Origin: Acholoe squamosa
Taxonomy: Eukaryota > Annelida > Polychaeta > Phyllodocida > Polynoidae
Direction: 5' to 3'
Assembly: GCA_949317995.1 (NCBI GenBank)
Contig: OX439043.1
Coordinates: 8,228,815 to 8,292,814, forward strand
Length of the DNA stretch: 64,000 bases
A program made the translations under genes and the position numbers. Below the pieces are notes generated by a model. That model did no database searches and had not been told where the DNA came from. It saw only the letters and a program-made list of their open reading frames with translations. How positions within the stretch are numbered: the first letter of the stretch is position 1; each line of letters opens with the position of its first letter. Positions 12,443-24,287 of this stretch are shown here, in pieces.

Positions 12443-13355
12443 TACCGCACTGGTCCGTTTTAGCACACATTCTCATATAAACGCACTGCAGGTCATAGGC
12501 TGAAATCACCTTATACCGCACTGGTCCGCTTTAGCACACATTCTCATATAAACGCACTGCAGGTCATAGGCTGAAATCACCTTATACCGCACTGGTCCGT
12601 TTTAGCACACATTCTCATATAAATGCACTGCAGGTCATAGGCTGAAATCACCTTATACCGCACTGGTCCGCTTTAGCACACATTCTCATATAAACGCACC
12701 GCAGGTCATAGGCTGAAATCACCTTATACCGCACTGGTCCGTTTTAGCACACATTCTCATATAAATGCACTGCAGGTCATAGGCTGAAATCACCTTATAC
12801 CACACTTGTCCGTTTTAGCACACATTCTCATATAAACGCACTGCAGGTCATAGGCTGAAATCACCTTATACCGCACTGGTCCGTTTTAGCACACATTCTC
12901 ATATAAATGCACTGCAGGTCATAGGCTGAAATCACCTTATACCGCACTGGTCCGCTTTAGCACACATTCTCATATAAACGCACCGCAGGTCATAGGCTGA
13001 AATCACCTTATACCGCACTGGTCCGTTTTAGCACACATTCTCATATAAATGCACTGCAGGTCATAGGCTGAAATCACCTTATACCACACTTGTCCGTTTT
13101 AGCACACATTCTCATATAAACGCACTGCAGGTCATAGGCTGAAATCACCTTATACCACACTGGTCCGTTTTAGCACACATTCTCATATAAATGCACTGCA
13201 GGTCATAGGCTGAAATCACCTTATACCGCACTGGTTCGTTTTAGCACACATTCTCATATAAATGCACCGCAGGTCATAGGCTGAAATCACCTTATACTGC
13301 ACTGGTTCGTTTTAGCACACATTCTCATATAAACGCACGGCAGGTCATAGGTTGA
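12443..13355. repeat. 71-bp satellite, right block
   Basis: About thirteen further units of the array seen at 6838-7557, same orientation, starting in register (TACCGCACTGG) with the point where the left block stops. The last unit decays at GCACGGCAGGTCATAGGTTG. Confidence 0.95.
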
Positions 13356-13772
13356 AATTTATTACCACAGGTGCACTAAATCGGGCCACAACGGTACACA
13401 AGGTTCTTGTTTACATGTATATGTATTTCAGATGCATGGAACTAAAATTGAGCATGAATCCTAGAATTCTTTATATATCTGATCTAACAATTATAGGAAA
13501 CTTTAAGAAACATGAGTTGAAGTTATAAATCGTGTATCCATGACCGATCCATAATTTAATCTTGGCTTTTAAACTGATTTGTTCAATGCAAGATTTTTGA
13601 CTTATCTATGCTATAAGATATTTTATCTATTCGAATATGAAGTATTAACTACCAGTACTCAATTATTCAAGTGACAGAAAAGAATTTTCTTGAACCGCCA
13701 TCAGCGTTTCAGATGATGAAAATAAGTCATTAAAATTATTAAGTGTTTATTAGAGGGGACTGATTTCAACAA
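13356..13772. other. Unannotated AT-rich spacer
   Basis: No exon, transposon end or tandem structure recognised. Confidence 0.4.
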
Positions 13773-14212
13773 CAGGGACGGATTTCTCCTACATCTATAG
13801 AAGTTACCGTAATCTCCCACGTATAATGCGCAGCTCGCGTATAAGGCGCACCCACAACTCAGAGAATGCAAGTCCACGAATAAGGCGCACCTCTAAGGGC
13901 AGATTTTTGCTAATTTAGTACTGTTCTATAGTAAAAATACCCCCCCCATAAGGCGAACCCCAAACTCAAGGCAATGTCCCTCCCACATATAAGACTCAGC
14001 AGCATTTTGTTTGGCATATAAGACACGCCTTATACGCGGGAGATTACGGTAATACACTTTTGGGCCAAAAAGATGACCCCAGATCAAATGAGAAAATTTT
14101 ATAGCGTTTATTGATATTTTGAGGCTATCATTGTATCAAGTACAAAATGAGCCGCTGCCATGTTGTCTGATCTGGTTTCCTACACATTGGTTAAAATTGG
14201 TTCACATCCCTG
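13773..14212. mobile_element. hAT-like MITE with 5-bp target duplication
   Basis: Ends CAGGGACGGATTTCTCCTAC and GGTTCACATCCCTG match the element at 2891-3105. The flanks are AACAA on both sides, an exact 5-bp target-site duplication. It is interrupted by a pogo-type MITE at 13807-14049. Confidence 0.85.
13807..14049. mobile_element. pogo/Tigger-type MITE nested in a hAT-like MITE
   Basis: Inverted ends CCGTAATCTCCCACGTATAA and TATACGCGGGAGATTACGG flanked by TA on both sides, the duplication expected for Tc1/mariner/pogo transposition. Internal ATAAGGCGCACC words recur, as in related copies at 14476, 39449, 47480, 51893 and 54743. No transposase. Confidence 0.85.
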
Positions 14213-14475
14213 AACAAACATGCACCATTACTGCATCATGCCGACCCTCTGGGAGTGTATCAACTCCATAGGGTCTGCGTGATGCATCATACGCGATCAG
14301 TCCGCGAATGGTGAAGATCCTTTGGGTAGTTGTAGAGAAAAGATAAACGATGCTCGGTTTCAGAGCAAGCTATTTTTTTTCCAGTCTTACACTGCTTTGG
14401 TTATAAGTTATTAACAAGAAGCCTGTGTTTAAGCATATATGCCAGTAGTTCAGTACCATAATCCCCCTTCACCTA

Positions 14476-14842
14476 CCGTAATCTCCCGTCACGTCTTATA
14501 TGTATGCAAATCTGAGGCCTGCTGCACGTTATAGAATCATCCCAAACTCAGGACCTGTCTTATACAGGCAGGGTACTTTTGTTATAAAACAGTACTAAAC
14601 TAAATATACCTTATTCATGGGAGATTATGGAATAAGTATTGTTAATTCTCTCATATATAAGCCACACCCTGAGTTAGGAAACCATAGGCCGCACCTAAGG
14701 GCTGAAAATTGATATTTTAGTACTGTTCTATAGGGTTAAATACCTCCTATAAGCTGCACCCCAAATTCGGGCCGATCCTATAAGCCGCATTTTCATTTGG
14801 GTTCCGGTATCAACAGCTGCTTATACGAGAGAATTTCTGGTA
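14476..14842. mobile_element. Two adjacent pogo-type MITEs
   Basis: The first runs from CCGTAATCTCCCGTCACG (after TA) to CATGGGAGATTATGG near 14630. The second runs from AATTCTCTCATATATAAGCC at about 14645 to GCTTATACGAGAGAATTTCT at 14842. They carry the two end types seen at 13807 and at 3414. Confidence 0.7.
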
Positions 14843-15156
14843 TTTGCATACATATATAAGATTAAGGTGACCCTATGTGTGTTGTACTCCCTACGAGGAG
14901 GCATATGATGCACATGCATGCACAGATAAATCTTTATGTACGGTGTACTTAGAGAAATCTGGTATGTACATAAAGTGGCGCACCCCCTGACTTAGTTAGG
15001 AACAAAGACAAAGCTCTGCCTCCTTTATTTACTGCCCCTCTTATCCCTCTCTCCCCTCACAGGACATGTCCTCAGTTATCTATATGTAAAGTTATATTAG
15101 GGTTTAAGGGGGTGTGGTCCCCTCACATGATCTCCATACATAATGCCACCTCTTCT

Positions 15157-15240
15157 TAACCCTTCAAAGGACGCTAATGTATAAATGCATCATGCTCACT
15201 GGTCGGCATGATGCATGAATGCAGCCCTGATGAATGTATC
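15157..15240. repeat. Dispersed hairpin repeat copy resembling the 38-bp satellite
   Basis: AACCCTTCAAAGGACGCTAATG, then ATGCATCATGCTCACTGGTC and GGCATGATGCATGAATGCAG. It combines the AACCCTT word with the GATGCAT palindrome, both constituents of the 38-bp satellite at 7985-9535. Confidence 0.65.
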
Positions 15241-15316
15241 AACGCCCCTTAAAGAGTTGAAGGTTTATACCCTGACCCCTCATATGAATCGCATAGGTGT
15301 AACATGTACTGTAATA

Positions 15317-15426
15317 ACAAAGGGCAATGGTTTGTCTCTGTCGGAGACCCAAGGTCTGAAGGCTTCGGCGATTAGACCACCGAGGGCCTTGGTTCTCCGG
15401 AACAGAGACTAACTGGAGTCCTTTGT
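15317..15426. other. 110-nt imperfect hairpin
   Basis: Outer arms ACAAAGGGC and TCCTTTGT, then GTCTCTGTCGGAGACCCAAGG (about 15333-15353) pairing with CCTTGGTTCTCCGGAACAGAGAC (to about 15410) around a short loop near AGGCTTCGGCG. Either strand could give a pri-miRNA-like stem, or this is a very short foldback transposon. No coding. Confidence 0.6.
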
Positions 15427-17080
15427 TTATAGCACATTGTTTACGTTCTGACACGAGAAATAACTTTAATTTTCCTCAAAATAATCACCAAATCAGACTG
15501 AAATGCTGCAAACCGGAAGTAGTTCTCCCATGGAGTGTTGTTTCCCCTGACCCAGTACTGGCTCTCGACGAATTTATAATAGATTGCACGATAGCCAACT
15601 CAACTGCAGTTGAGTGTTAGAACATATCACCCAATGTAATAAACTGCTTTATTCAGGATGGTTTACACCTTCATGCCTGTATGGCTACTCTCAGGTATTA
15701 AAAATGCGAAATGACTTGGGGACTCTCCACTAGACCCGTGGAAAACTTCCCTTTGCTATAATCTTTCCATGACAAACGTATCATGTGATTGACTACTATT
15801 ATATAAACCCTTAGGAATGCAAAGGGAAGTGGTAGTAAAGAGAAGGCCCTTGCGTCAGAATATACCTCTTTGAGACTTCTATGAAGAGAACATTTCTGTC
15901 AAGGTAATTTATGATATAAGGCGTATACCATACCATGTTAAAGCAAGCTGCTCAAAGAATCTAGTCCTTTAAGGGCCGTTGATGCAGGAGTGCATCATGC
16001 ACACTGGTCATCATGATGCACCAATGATGCACTTCATTGGGGCATCATGACGACCAGCCATTAGTGTATCAGCCCTGTAGGGTTGGCATGATGCAGGGGT
16101 GTAGCACTGGCGGGTTACTCGCCTGGACTGCCTTCCAGCAACATGACTATATTAATGGGCATGACTATCAAGACGGATAGAGTGCTATAAAATGTTAAGA
16201 AAGTTGGTCTTCGGGAATAAATTGATGCGTCAACCTTTGAAAGATTAAAAGGTCACTTTTTCTTATCATTCATTTTTCATCATTATTGGCCCAGCCCATG
16301 CTGGGTCATTGGAGGCGGGTTTTCAACATTTTTGGTCGATCAAAATGGCCAACTTTAAGTGGGAATTTCTTATACAAAGAAGGGGTCTATAAATTAATGG
16401 AAAGTTGATAAATTTTCTTTAGATCTTTGTCTTTCTGTAGATGGTAACAATTCCTGGAAAAAAATTTCTTTACCTATGTAAATAGCTGAAGAAAAAACCT
16501 GACATATTTTACCTTCTTTCTCACAAAAACTAAGCTCCATAGCATAGCATTGTGCAATAGATTTTCACGATAGACATAACACATGGGCTTCTATGGGAAT
16601 TGTCCAATTAAGACGCTGTTTTTCAGTAGGTAAGGGTGGAAGACCATCCATATAACGCGATAGCTTGGGCAAAAGTTGGTAAATTTTCGTATAAGACCAT
16701 TTATATACCAGACCGCCATAAGTTTGTTATGGCTATCGCATTTCCGGCAAGGCGAGTGTAGGACTCTATGTACGTAGTAATATAGTCAGAGGACGCAGGC
16801 TCTTATGATTTCTATCTGTTAGCCTTTACACCGCCATTACGTGCACCCTCTGACATAATATACATGTACCATATGTACTAGTCTTAACACTCTCCCTTCC
16901 ACCCAGAACATCCTCGTGCAAGTTCGCACATGCGCGCAGAGTGACCGGTCGTCAGATTTTATTTTATAACAGTAAATTGAGGGGGTGTATTCGATTCAAT
17001 TTGATTTTGCCAAACATTCATGGATTATATTCAAAAAGCCATTAATTTCAAGTTAAATCGATATAATCTATCATTTCTCC
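15427..17080. other. Intergenic, repeat fragments only
   Basis: Contains an ETS-like ACCGGAAGT at about 15512, a dispersed hairpin copy at 15960-16110 and AT-rich DNA with short open frames lacking splice or homology support. GCGCATGC-type words also occur near 16930. No gene is supported. Confidence 0.45.
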
Positions 17081-17084
17081 ATTG

Positions 17085-17150
17085 AAAATGCGACTTCCGG
17101 CAAGGAGGGGTCGCGCATGCGCACAGAACATCAAAATCCAAAATGGCGGA
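17085..17150 (+). promoter_or_regulatory. ETS/NRF1/YY1 cluster, housekeeping-type promoter
   Basis: Within 60 bp lie ACTTCCGG (ETS, 17093-17100), GCGCATGCGCA (NRF1, 17113-17123) and CCAAAATGGCGGA (YY1, 17138-17150). There is no TATA box. This combination and order, with YY1 overlapping an ATG, is typical of metazoan TATA-less promoters. That it is an active promoter is inferred. Confidence 0.5.
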
Positions 17151-17286
17151 CAGCAAGACGATCGACTCACAGTGCCATCGAAACTGCTGGATTATAACAA
17201 AATGGAGGAGAAGTACATTGTATCATGCGTTTGTATGGTTAATATGGATCCTTATTCAACACCTGCTGGTATTGTGCAATGCTTAA
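17143..17286 (+). CDS. Candidate first exon or 47-residue protein
   Basis: The ATG inside the YY1-type element opens a 47-codon frame starting MADSKTIDSQCHRN and ending in a hydrophobic run (FVWLIWILIQHLLVLC) before TAA. It could be a short membrane peptide, the first exon of a gene whose later exons I cannot find, or fortuitous. An overlapping frame from 17082 gives 102 residues without recognisable motifs. I do not recognise either. Confidence 0.2.
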   Translation: MADSKTIDSQCHRNCWIITKWRRSTLYHAFVWLIWILIQHLLVLCNA

Positions 17287-17559
17287 CTCGCAAGGAGAGG
17301 AGTTATTCGCCAATGAAACATGCAAGCGATAATGGGTGCATCCTCCATAGCCTTAAGCATGGAATCTTCGACACACTGTTACTATATTGACAGTCCCCTA
17401 TGGTAGGTAGTGGGTGACCTGGGCAAGTCGTGCATTGCAGGCGTTAAATCTTTTATTTTGACAGAACCCCTTAACATGACCTAAGAGGTTATTTTCCCAT
17501 GCCCTGGGGGCTAAGCACATTATAGCCTGACGTTAAGTCATACATCCCTGAAACCTTTG

Positions 17560-17670
17560 AGGGCTGCTGATGCATTAGTGCATCATGATGCAAGTCCCTG
17601 CGGGGTTGATGCACTCCCGGAGACTCGCCAGCACTTCATTGGTGCATCATGCTGAGCATGATACATATAG
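17560..17670. repeat. Dispersed hairpin repeat copy
   Basis: GGGCTGCTGATGCATTAGTG, GCATCATGATGC and CGCCAGCACTTCATTGGTGC as in the reference copy at 1996. It abuts the gypsy LTR, which may have inserted into it. Confidence 0.7.
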
Positions 17671-17892
17671 TGTATTTCAAGTGTGGTATAGTAATAATGC
17701 AGGCAGATGCTGTTGGATTATGTGGAGCCTTTATTCCATGTCTATATGCTTCAAAGATGGATGTCTGAGAGACAGATCTAGGTCAACTCAATATATAGGT
17801 CATGCAGTTCACTAACTCGCCACTGGTGGCAGCACAAGTACATAGCAACATATAAACAACAGACAGTAGGGAAGATAACACAAGACACTACA
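17671..17892 (-). repeat. 3' LTR of the gypsy element
   Basis: Begins TGTATTTCAAGTGTGG and ends ACACTACA on the plus strand, so it has TG...CA termini. The first minus-strand bases are preceded by the purine tract AAGAAGGGAAGAGA. Confidence 0.88.
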
Positions 17893-17991
17893 TCTCTTCC
17901 CTTCTTGAATGAAAACTATACCATGATATATGAACACACACTTATAGAATACAAACTATTTAGACACATAGTCTTTCAAGTGACTCGGAGG

Positions 17992-19187
17992 TCATCTAGC
18001 ATGACTTGGTAATACACACTTCTGGGATGAGGGTGTTACATTGTGATTGGGGCTAGGCGGTACTGGTGCAACTATAGGAGTTATAATTTCAACAGTTATC
18101 TTTGGTGCTTTGTACAGCTCTTCATCAATATCATCTACCACTTCGGGAGATACCGTGGTGGGTTTGAACCTGGAGCTATTGCGGGTTACAGCATGGCCGT
18201 CTGATTTGGCTGTGATCATGCTACCCTTTTTGTCTGTCACCACATACTGCTTTTGGACATATGAAGGTGTTACCTTATTGTGTTTTACCTCAGTTCTTAT
18301 TAGAACTTTATCGCCAATCTGTACGTTTGACCTCTCTGCATGGTTTCGAGAGTCAGCATATGCTTTCATTTTCCTTTTTGCGTGTGTGTCGTTTCGTTCC
18401 GCAGTCAGATGAATGAGGTCATCCGACTTCGGTTTACACTCTGGTAATTTTGTGACAGGTTCTTGGCCTAAAAAGAGGGGGTATGGTGTGAAACCGGTAG
18501 ACGGGTGTGGGGTAGCGCAGTATTGGCGGAGGAATCTATAAAGTTCCTGTTTCCAGTTTTTGCGTTCAATGGATGCCGCGCATACAGCTTTCATTAGAGG
18601 CTTATTAAACGCTTCTGCTTGAGCGTTGGCTCTTGGCCACCTGGGTGTTATCTTGCGGTGGTGAAAACCGGAGTGCTTTGCAAACTCAGGAAACGCATTT
18701 GAGTTGAATAGGCTACCATTATCTGTTTTGATTTGCTTTACTCCCCCCCCCCCCAATCTGAAAGGACTTTGTCCAAAACCGGAATTATTGTATGGGGGGA
18801 AACAGATTTAACTATTTCCACAAAGGGGTATCGAGAGTACTCATCTGTCATCACAAACAGATAGTTGCCGGATGGTAATGGGCCACAAAAATCGGCACTC
18901 AGATTTTCCCATGGACCATGAGGTAGGTCCGACATGCACAGTGGTTCTATTTGAACAGGATTTGAATATATCAGCTGGCATGCAGTACAGTTCTTAATTA
19001 CCTTCTCTACCTTTTCATTAATGCCTGGGAACCAAACCTTGGATCTTCTAAACGATTTGGAACTGTTCATGCCCTGATGACCTTCATGGGCTATAGAGAT
19101 TGCTTGTTCATGCAAACCTTTCGCTAGAACTATCTTGTGACCTTTTAGAAGTACACCTGATGGATGTGTAGTAAGCTCATCTCTCAC
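17992..19187 (-). pseudogene. Gypsy integrase, frameshifted
   Basis: From the 5' side, 18738-19187 holds the zinc-binding region (HEGHQG with a following NCTACQ, giving H..H..C..C) and the first catalytic Asp in LSADFCGPL. The remainder, 17992-18756, holds the second Asp (IKTDNGSLF) and the Glu in NAQAEAFNKPL. The two frames meet at a run of ten C at about 18743-18752, so an indel in the homopolymer broke the reading frame. The chromodomain-less C-terminal part (KVLIRTEVKHNKVTPSY) follows. Family: Ty3/gypsy integrase, which joins cDNA to host DNA. Nonfunctional here. Confidence 0.88.
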
Positions 19188-19206
19188 CGTGCCTAACTCT
19201 TTGAGT

Positions 19207-20227
19207 TCAGCAACATCTATATCGTTTTAATACATTTAAATCTTTAACCAAATGCCACTTGCCTGACAGGGCAAGCTCTAAAGCCTTACAATAAGTTTTA
19301 TCCATAGAGGCTACATCACAAACATCGCTGAGCGTCAGCGAAGCAGGGGTGCATGTTTCAGCTACAAAATTAACGTAAAGTTCCGCTATTTGCTCTCCAC
19401 AAGAGCTTTTCCGATGGGGTGCGGGATGTCGGGACATCCAGTCTGTGGGGTTCTCGGCCCCCAGCAGTTATTTAATGTCTAGGTAATAAGACTGTAAACG
19501 GAGTCCTCATCTCTCGATTCTCAATGACAGCATATTCATTTTCTTCCAGATAGTCTCAAGGGGCTTGTGGTCAGACCACACTATGAACCTGGGGGCATCA
19601 TAGAGGTACATATCGAAATGTTCGCACGCCCATACAATCGCCAGAGCTTTACGTTCGGTCTGGCTGTAGTGATACTTGGTCGCTGTTGTCCTGACAGAGC
19701 ATGGCGCCTAGACCAACATGGCTAGTGTCTACGATTAGCTCTGTCTTTGCTTGTGTCAAAATACTGTAGGACTCATCAGACAACACTGTCTTCAGAGCGT
19801 TCAGTGCTGTTTCTTGCTCGTTTGTCCAAATGAACTCACCATCACTGTGTAGTAGTCGACGGATTGCTCACTTAATATCACATAATCGGGAATAAACCAT
19901 GCACAATATGTTAACATACCAATGAAGCTTCGAACCTCAGAAATGTTTGTATGCTTTGAACGGCACTGACCTTTTCGTCGCTGACCGTTTCGGGGTAAGC
20001 GATGATACTGCTCAGACCAAATTTCAAACCATAGAACTTAACTTCATATTTGTAATACTGCTCGGACCAAATTTCAAACCATATAACTTAACTTCATCTT
20101 TGTAATACTCGCTCTTAGCACTATTTACAGTTAAGCAAGCCTTCTCGAGAGCTGCTAGAGTTTCTCTAAGAGCTTTTTCATGCATCTTGTTGGTGTCTTC
20201 GCCTTTACCAAAAACGAATACGGTCAA
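19207..20227 (-). pseudogene. Gypsy RT thumb, RNase H and linker remnants
   Basis: 20024-20227 encodes the end of reverse transcriptase (LRETLAALEKACLTVNSAKS, KLYGLKFG), beginning just after where the YxDD box should be. A 45-bp duplication of the GACCAAATTTCAAACCATA region lies at about 20009-20080. RNase H follows in several frames, with HYSQTERKALAIVWACEHFD and SDHKPLETIWKK recognisable near 19540-19660. 19207-19437 is the linker to integrase. Multiple frameshifts. Confidence 0.75.
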
Positions 20228-20491
20228 TGGGCACGACTCGTTAGGATTTGGCCGTTTTGCCTTCTGTGCTTAATATATCATACAAAATGGAACCTATATG
20301 TGTTATCATTATTTATTCTGATAGCGCTGAGATAGAGCTACATGGGGAACCCTGGTGTTCCATACATCTGAGGCATATTTTGGGAGTGAGGGGCCTAAAA
20401 CTACCCAGAAATACTCATTTTTTATCGATAATATCAAAACATCCACATATACAGAAGAATTTTTTTTTAAAAAAAGGCAGGAGGGCAGATA

Positions 20492-20710
20492 CCATAAAAC
20501 TCCGGCTATAAGTCGACCCCACTTATAAGTCGACCCCCCTCTTTGAGAATAAAAATCGACCTATAGAAAAAATGCTAGAAAAATATTAACACTATAATCT
20601 ATTATATAAAAAACCCTGCTATAAGTCGACCCCCCTCCTTGGGGAAAAAAATCGACTTATAAGAAAAGTAAATAAAAATAAAAAATCGACTTATAGCCGG
20701 GGTTTTACGG
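20492..20710. mobile_element. pogo-type MITE
   Basis: Ends CCATAAAACTCCGGCTATAA and TTATAGCCGGGGTTTTACGG, flanked by TA on both sides, with repeated ATAAGTCGACCCC words inside. Same architecture as the 13807 family but different sequence. Confidence 0.85.
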
Positions 20711-22375
20711 TATATATTTTTAGGTATGTTTAGAATTATTTAAAGAATCTTTTAAGATCATTTGGCCATGTATAGACTGATTTGTTATTATGCTGCAAGC
20801 CAAAACATGCTTGGTTAATATCCGAGGCGATTCGTCTAACTCCCAAAGATAGGGGGGTATAGCTCCAATATAATAATGCTACATGAACTAATGAAATATG
20901 TCAAGTTAACACATTACTTATACCTGTATCTGCATTAAAAAAATGGCAGCCTCAGTCAAACATAGAGCAGTACACATGGGTGCAAGCATGCTGGGGTAGT
21001 CTCGGGGCGACTTGTGTAATGCCAGGCGATTTGTGTGACGCCTGGCAGTTTGAAAGGGTACTAAACATACCGCACGCCGCCTGGTGCTATATTGATGAAC
21101 TCAATGGAGGCAGACGCTGGACAGCGACTTCGCAGGATGAAGAGACTACAGCAAAGTTAAGAAATAGATGAAAAATGATGTTTTTACCCCCTAATTTTTG
21201 AAAAATTTGGAGAAAATATGTCAAATACATGTTATAGAAGGTATGGATCAACCGAAAAGTGCAACATAGGCCCGTAACTCACTGTTTAACATGTAAACAT
21301 TGTGCACGGTCGGTCTGGTAAAGGTAGTATGTTAAATCAATGCAGATGGCTGTCAGTGTTGGGGTTTACACGAATCGCCCGTACCTATATTTCATAACTG
21401 TTATAGTAGGGAGGCAAAATCTCAAAAGAGGCTTAGAAATCACTTTATGAGGGACGGAATGTTAGGGGATGGCATCCATGCCAGACTTGAAGTATGGTCC
21501 ATACTGATCAACTTTGGGGTGGATGCCATGCGCACAAATCGTTTTTCTTTGAAATAGGGCCCAATAAAGGTAGCCATTACCGAAATTCCTTTGTTTTTGC
21601 CATAACTTTGCAGCCAATGATGCTAGACATTCATTTGAAGTGTCTACTAGCACATTTTCAGGGTCTAGGAACTCATTGGGAACATCCTGATTTTTCTCAG
21701 ATGCATTCTAAGCCTAATTTAGGCCCATTTAAGGTGGCCATTACCAGAATTCACTGATTTTTCAATATCATTCATTCTATTTGGCTGTATTCACATTATC
21801 AGGGCCTAGGAGTATAATAGGAGCATTGTTCTCCCTCTCCTATCCATATCAATCAACCTATCATAGGCCTGGACAAGACAGCCATTACCGAAATTGACAG
21901 TTTTCATCATATCTTTGCTACTAGTGCTGGTAGACACTCATTTCATGTGGCTGTATACACATTCTCAGGGCCTACTTTATGCATTTTTCGGTGAAAACTT
22001 CTCGTCCCTCAACTTACTGGAGGGGTGATTTTCCGCATTGTCCAACGCAATGCGATCAAACCCTGCAAACTAAAAATTTTGACCACCTACAGAGGTGACT
22101 GCTTGGAAGATCGGGGGTCTATTTCATTAAACAGCACACCCAAACATCCGGCACCAACCGAACATACTGGGGGATCCCAAAAGGGGCCCCATGGGACTCC
22201 GTTGCTCATAAAAGCTGAAGGTCTGTGAGGAATTCATGACAGGATGTCTGGCAAAGGGCATCCACGAACGCTGGACCTTGGGTCCCGAAGACCAACCTTT
22301 CTATGCGAGCAAACTTGAAAACTTCAAGGCCGAGTACAGTGACCTGAAGAGACAACAGGCCACGAGGTCATCACA

Positions 22376-23027
22376 TTGACGGTAAAACAACTGAAGGATG
22401 CCCAAGTCTTGAGAACGAGGCCAAAATGGCCAAGAAGAATGTCGAAGAGGGTACAGCACTTGAGGTGTCACCTACTGCAAACGCCCTTTTCACAAGTGGG
22501 GGGAATCGTTAGAAGAGGAGAACGAAGCCCCCCCCGTACATTCGGACATCAACACGAGAAACCGAAACCTCAGAAGAAGGGAAGCGGCTTCCGTGGTGCC
22601 ATCTACGTTCGGCGCACCTCATGCTACAAGCAGTGCTGCATGAGCACAGGCCAGCTTGTACCAGGATGTGCCAGATGGTACAAAACAAAGATAACTCGGG
22701 TGGAGGAGGGGGACGAATGTCTCGACTGAGACGCAGAGTTTGACATGGAATTTGACTCTGGTTACGACTCAGAGGGTGAGATGCATCTTGCCTCCAGCGA
22801 CTCCGATGATGACACCCCTCTGGCCAGCTTGAGGAAGGACTTGGATGACGACGTCCCCCTCTCAGCCCTCAAGTCTACTCTCGACACGGACTGTGAATGC
22901 TGATTTGGGTGATGTCCCCCTCCCTCAACTCCTAAAGGTGAGGTCGAGGGCTGCCAAGTCCACCTTCAAGAAGTCTTCCATGCAAGCTACCAAGCAAGCT
23001 ACCAAGCAAGCCCCTCTCCACAGGTGA
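22376..23027 (+). pseudogene. Fragment with acidic DD-PL-L repeats
   Basis: An open frame from 22376 ends in a TGA at about 22729. Reading through, the same region encodes an acidic serine-rich stretch (SGYDSEGEMHLASSDSDDD) followed by three related modules: DDDTPLASL, DDDVPLSAL and, after a frame change, LGDVPLPQL. Such D/E-rich PL-L repeats occur in invertebrate transposon-linked proteins, but I cannot name this one. Frame breaks and lack of splice sites suggest decay. Confidence 0.3.
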
Positions 23028-24287
23028 TCCCACAATAAGTAAAGGCTGTCATCAATCCTCTCATCCACCCTGAGCATTTCTCCATGAGCCTCCACTTGTA
23101 TTCCCTGGTGGACAGGTAGGTCTGGCTTCCCCATTTGTGTGGTGCAGCTAGGGGACTGGTGGAGACTTATGAAGGAACGCTCAGGATGGATGAAAAACTA
23201 ACTAGCTGTAGAGGCCTAAAGGTTCCATATTGGGAGATTCGTCTAATGCCCGAACGGTCCAAAAAAGTTGTTAGAACCGTCCATATTACCTTAATAATAT
23301 AGCGGAAGGCGATTTGTGTAACTCCTGGGCTTGTCTGTTTCTGTGTTCTTAACCCTCCTAGTAGTACAACAGCGAAGGAGATTTGTGTAACTCCCGGGCT
23401 TGGCCATTTCTGTAGGCTTATTCACACCTATGTGATGTAGTAGTACAACAGCCCGACTACAATGATATTGGAATGTTACTTGAAAATTCAATCATAATTA
23501 TAATGATAATGATAAAAATGGAATGATACGAATGATGTTATAATGGAATAACAACAATGAGATCTATAATGGGATTTATAATGATAATGAAATGATGACA
23601 ATGATGAAGTCAACAATGATAATATTAGTTATTTAGAGGAGTAAAGGTGTCACACACTAATGGTACATAGTAGGGGCTGGCTGGGGTTAGGGGGGGGGCA
23701 TATTGCATGTATTAGTTATTAAGAGGAGTATTGGTGTCACACACCCATTGTACATCATTCATAAAACAGTTTCCCAGTTAATAATAAACTTGTTCTTTTC
23801 AACTATTGCTCAAATGTCTTCTTCTCATAGTGGTATATATGGAGAGATTCGTCTAACTCCTGTGTTTGGTCGTTTCGTTGGTCTTAACCCTCCTATGTAG
23901 CCATAACTATACATTTAGCTGAATGTGGCGATTCGTCTAACACCCTGTTTTTGGACCTTTTATGTAAAACAAGGATACCATTACACCTAAAACTGAATAT
24001 ATGGAAGGAATGATAGTGCCCCATTATACTAACACCAACAATTACCACCCAACAATATAATATTAGCTGAAAATTGATTTTTTTTTCAAAAAAACTGAAA
24101 ATCTGTTGAAAAGATGGCCCCAAATTCCTTTCTGCCACATAGTCCCTAAGCTTATACAAGAGGCAAGGTCTATATTTTGAAGAATAACAACAAAAACTAA
24201 GGTTGGAAAAGAGAATGGATGGTGTAAAGATACCGTAGGCTTAGGGACTAACTATTATGGCGTTAGACGAACCGTCTATTGTGGCGA

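Larger units (their letters stand above)
20228..24287. other. Foreign block replacing the RT core
   Basis: No gypsy coding. It holds a pogo-type MITE (20492-20710), at least eight scattered GCGATTCGTCTAAC- or GCGATTTGTGTAA-like motifs (20821-24285), three diverged copies of a roughly 150-180-bp unit with GCCATTACC(G/A)(G/A)AATT between about 21560 and 21985, an acidic-repeat open region at 22740-23030, and ATGATAATG-rich low-complexity DNA at 23485-23640. TTCGTCTAAC near the left and GTTAGACGAA near the right (24259) are in opposite orientation, suggesting the ends of a single inserted element. Confidence 0.5.

Noticed and set aside
6838-13355. Regular spacing suggestive of a CRISPR array
   Set aside because: Units are head-to-tail satellites with no unique spacers, in eukaryotic DNA.
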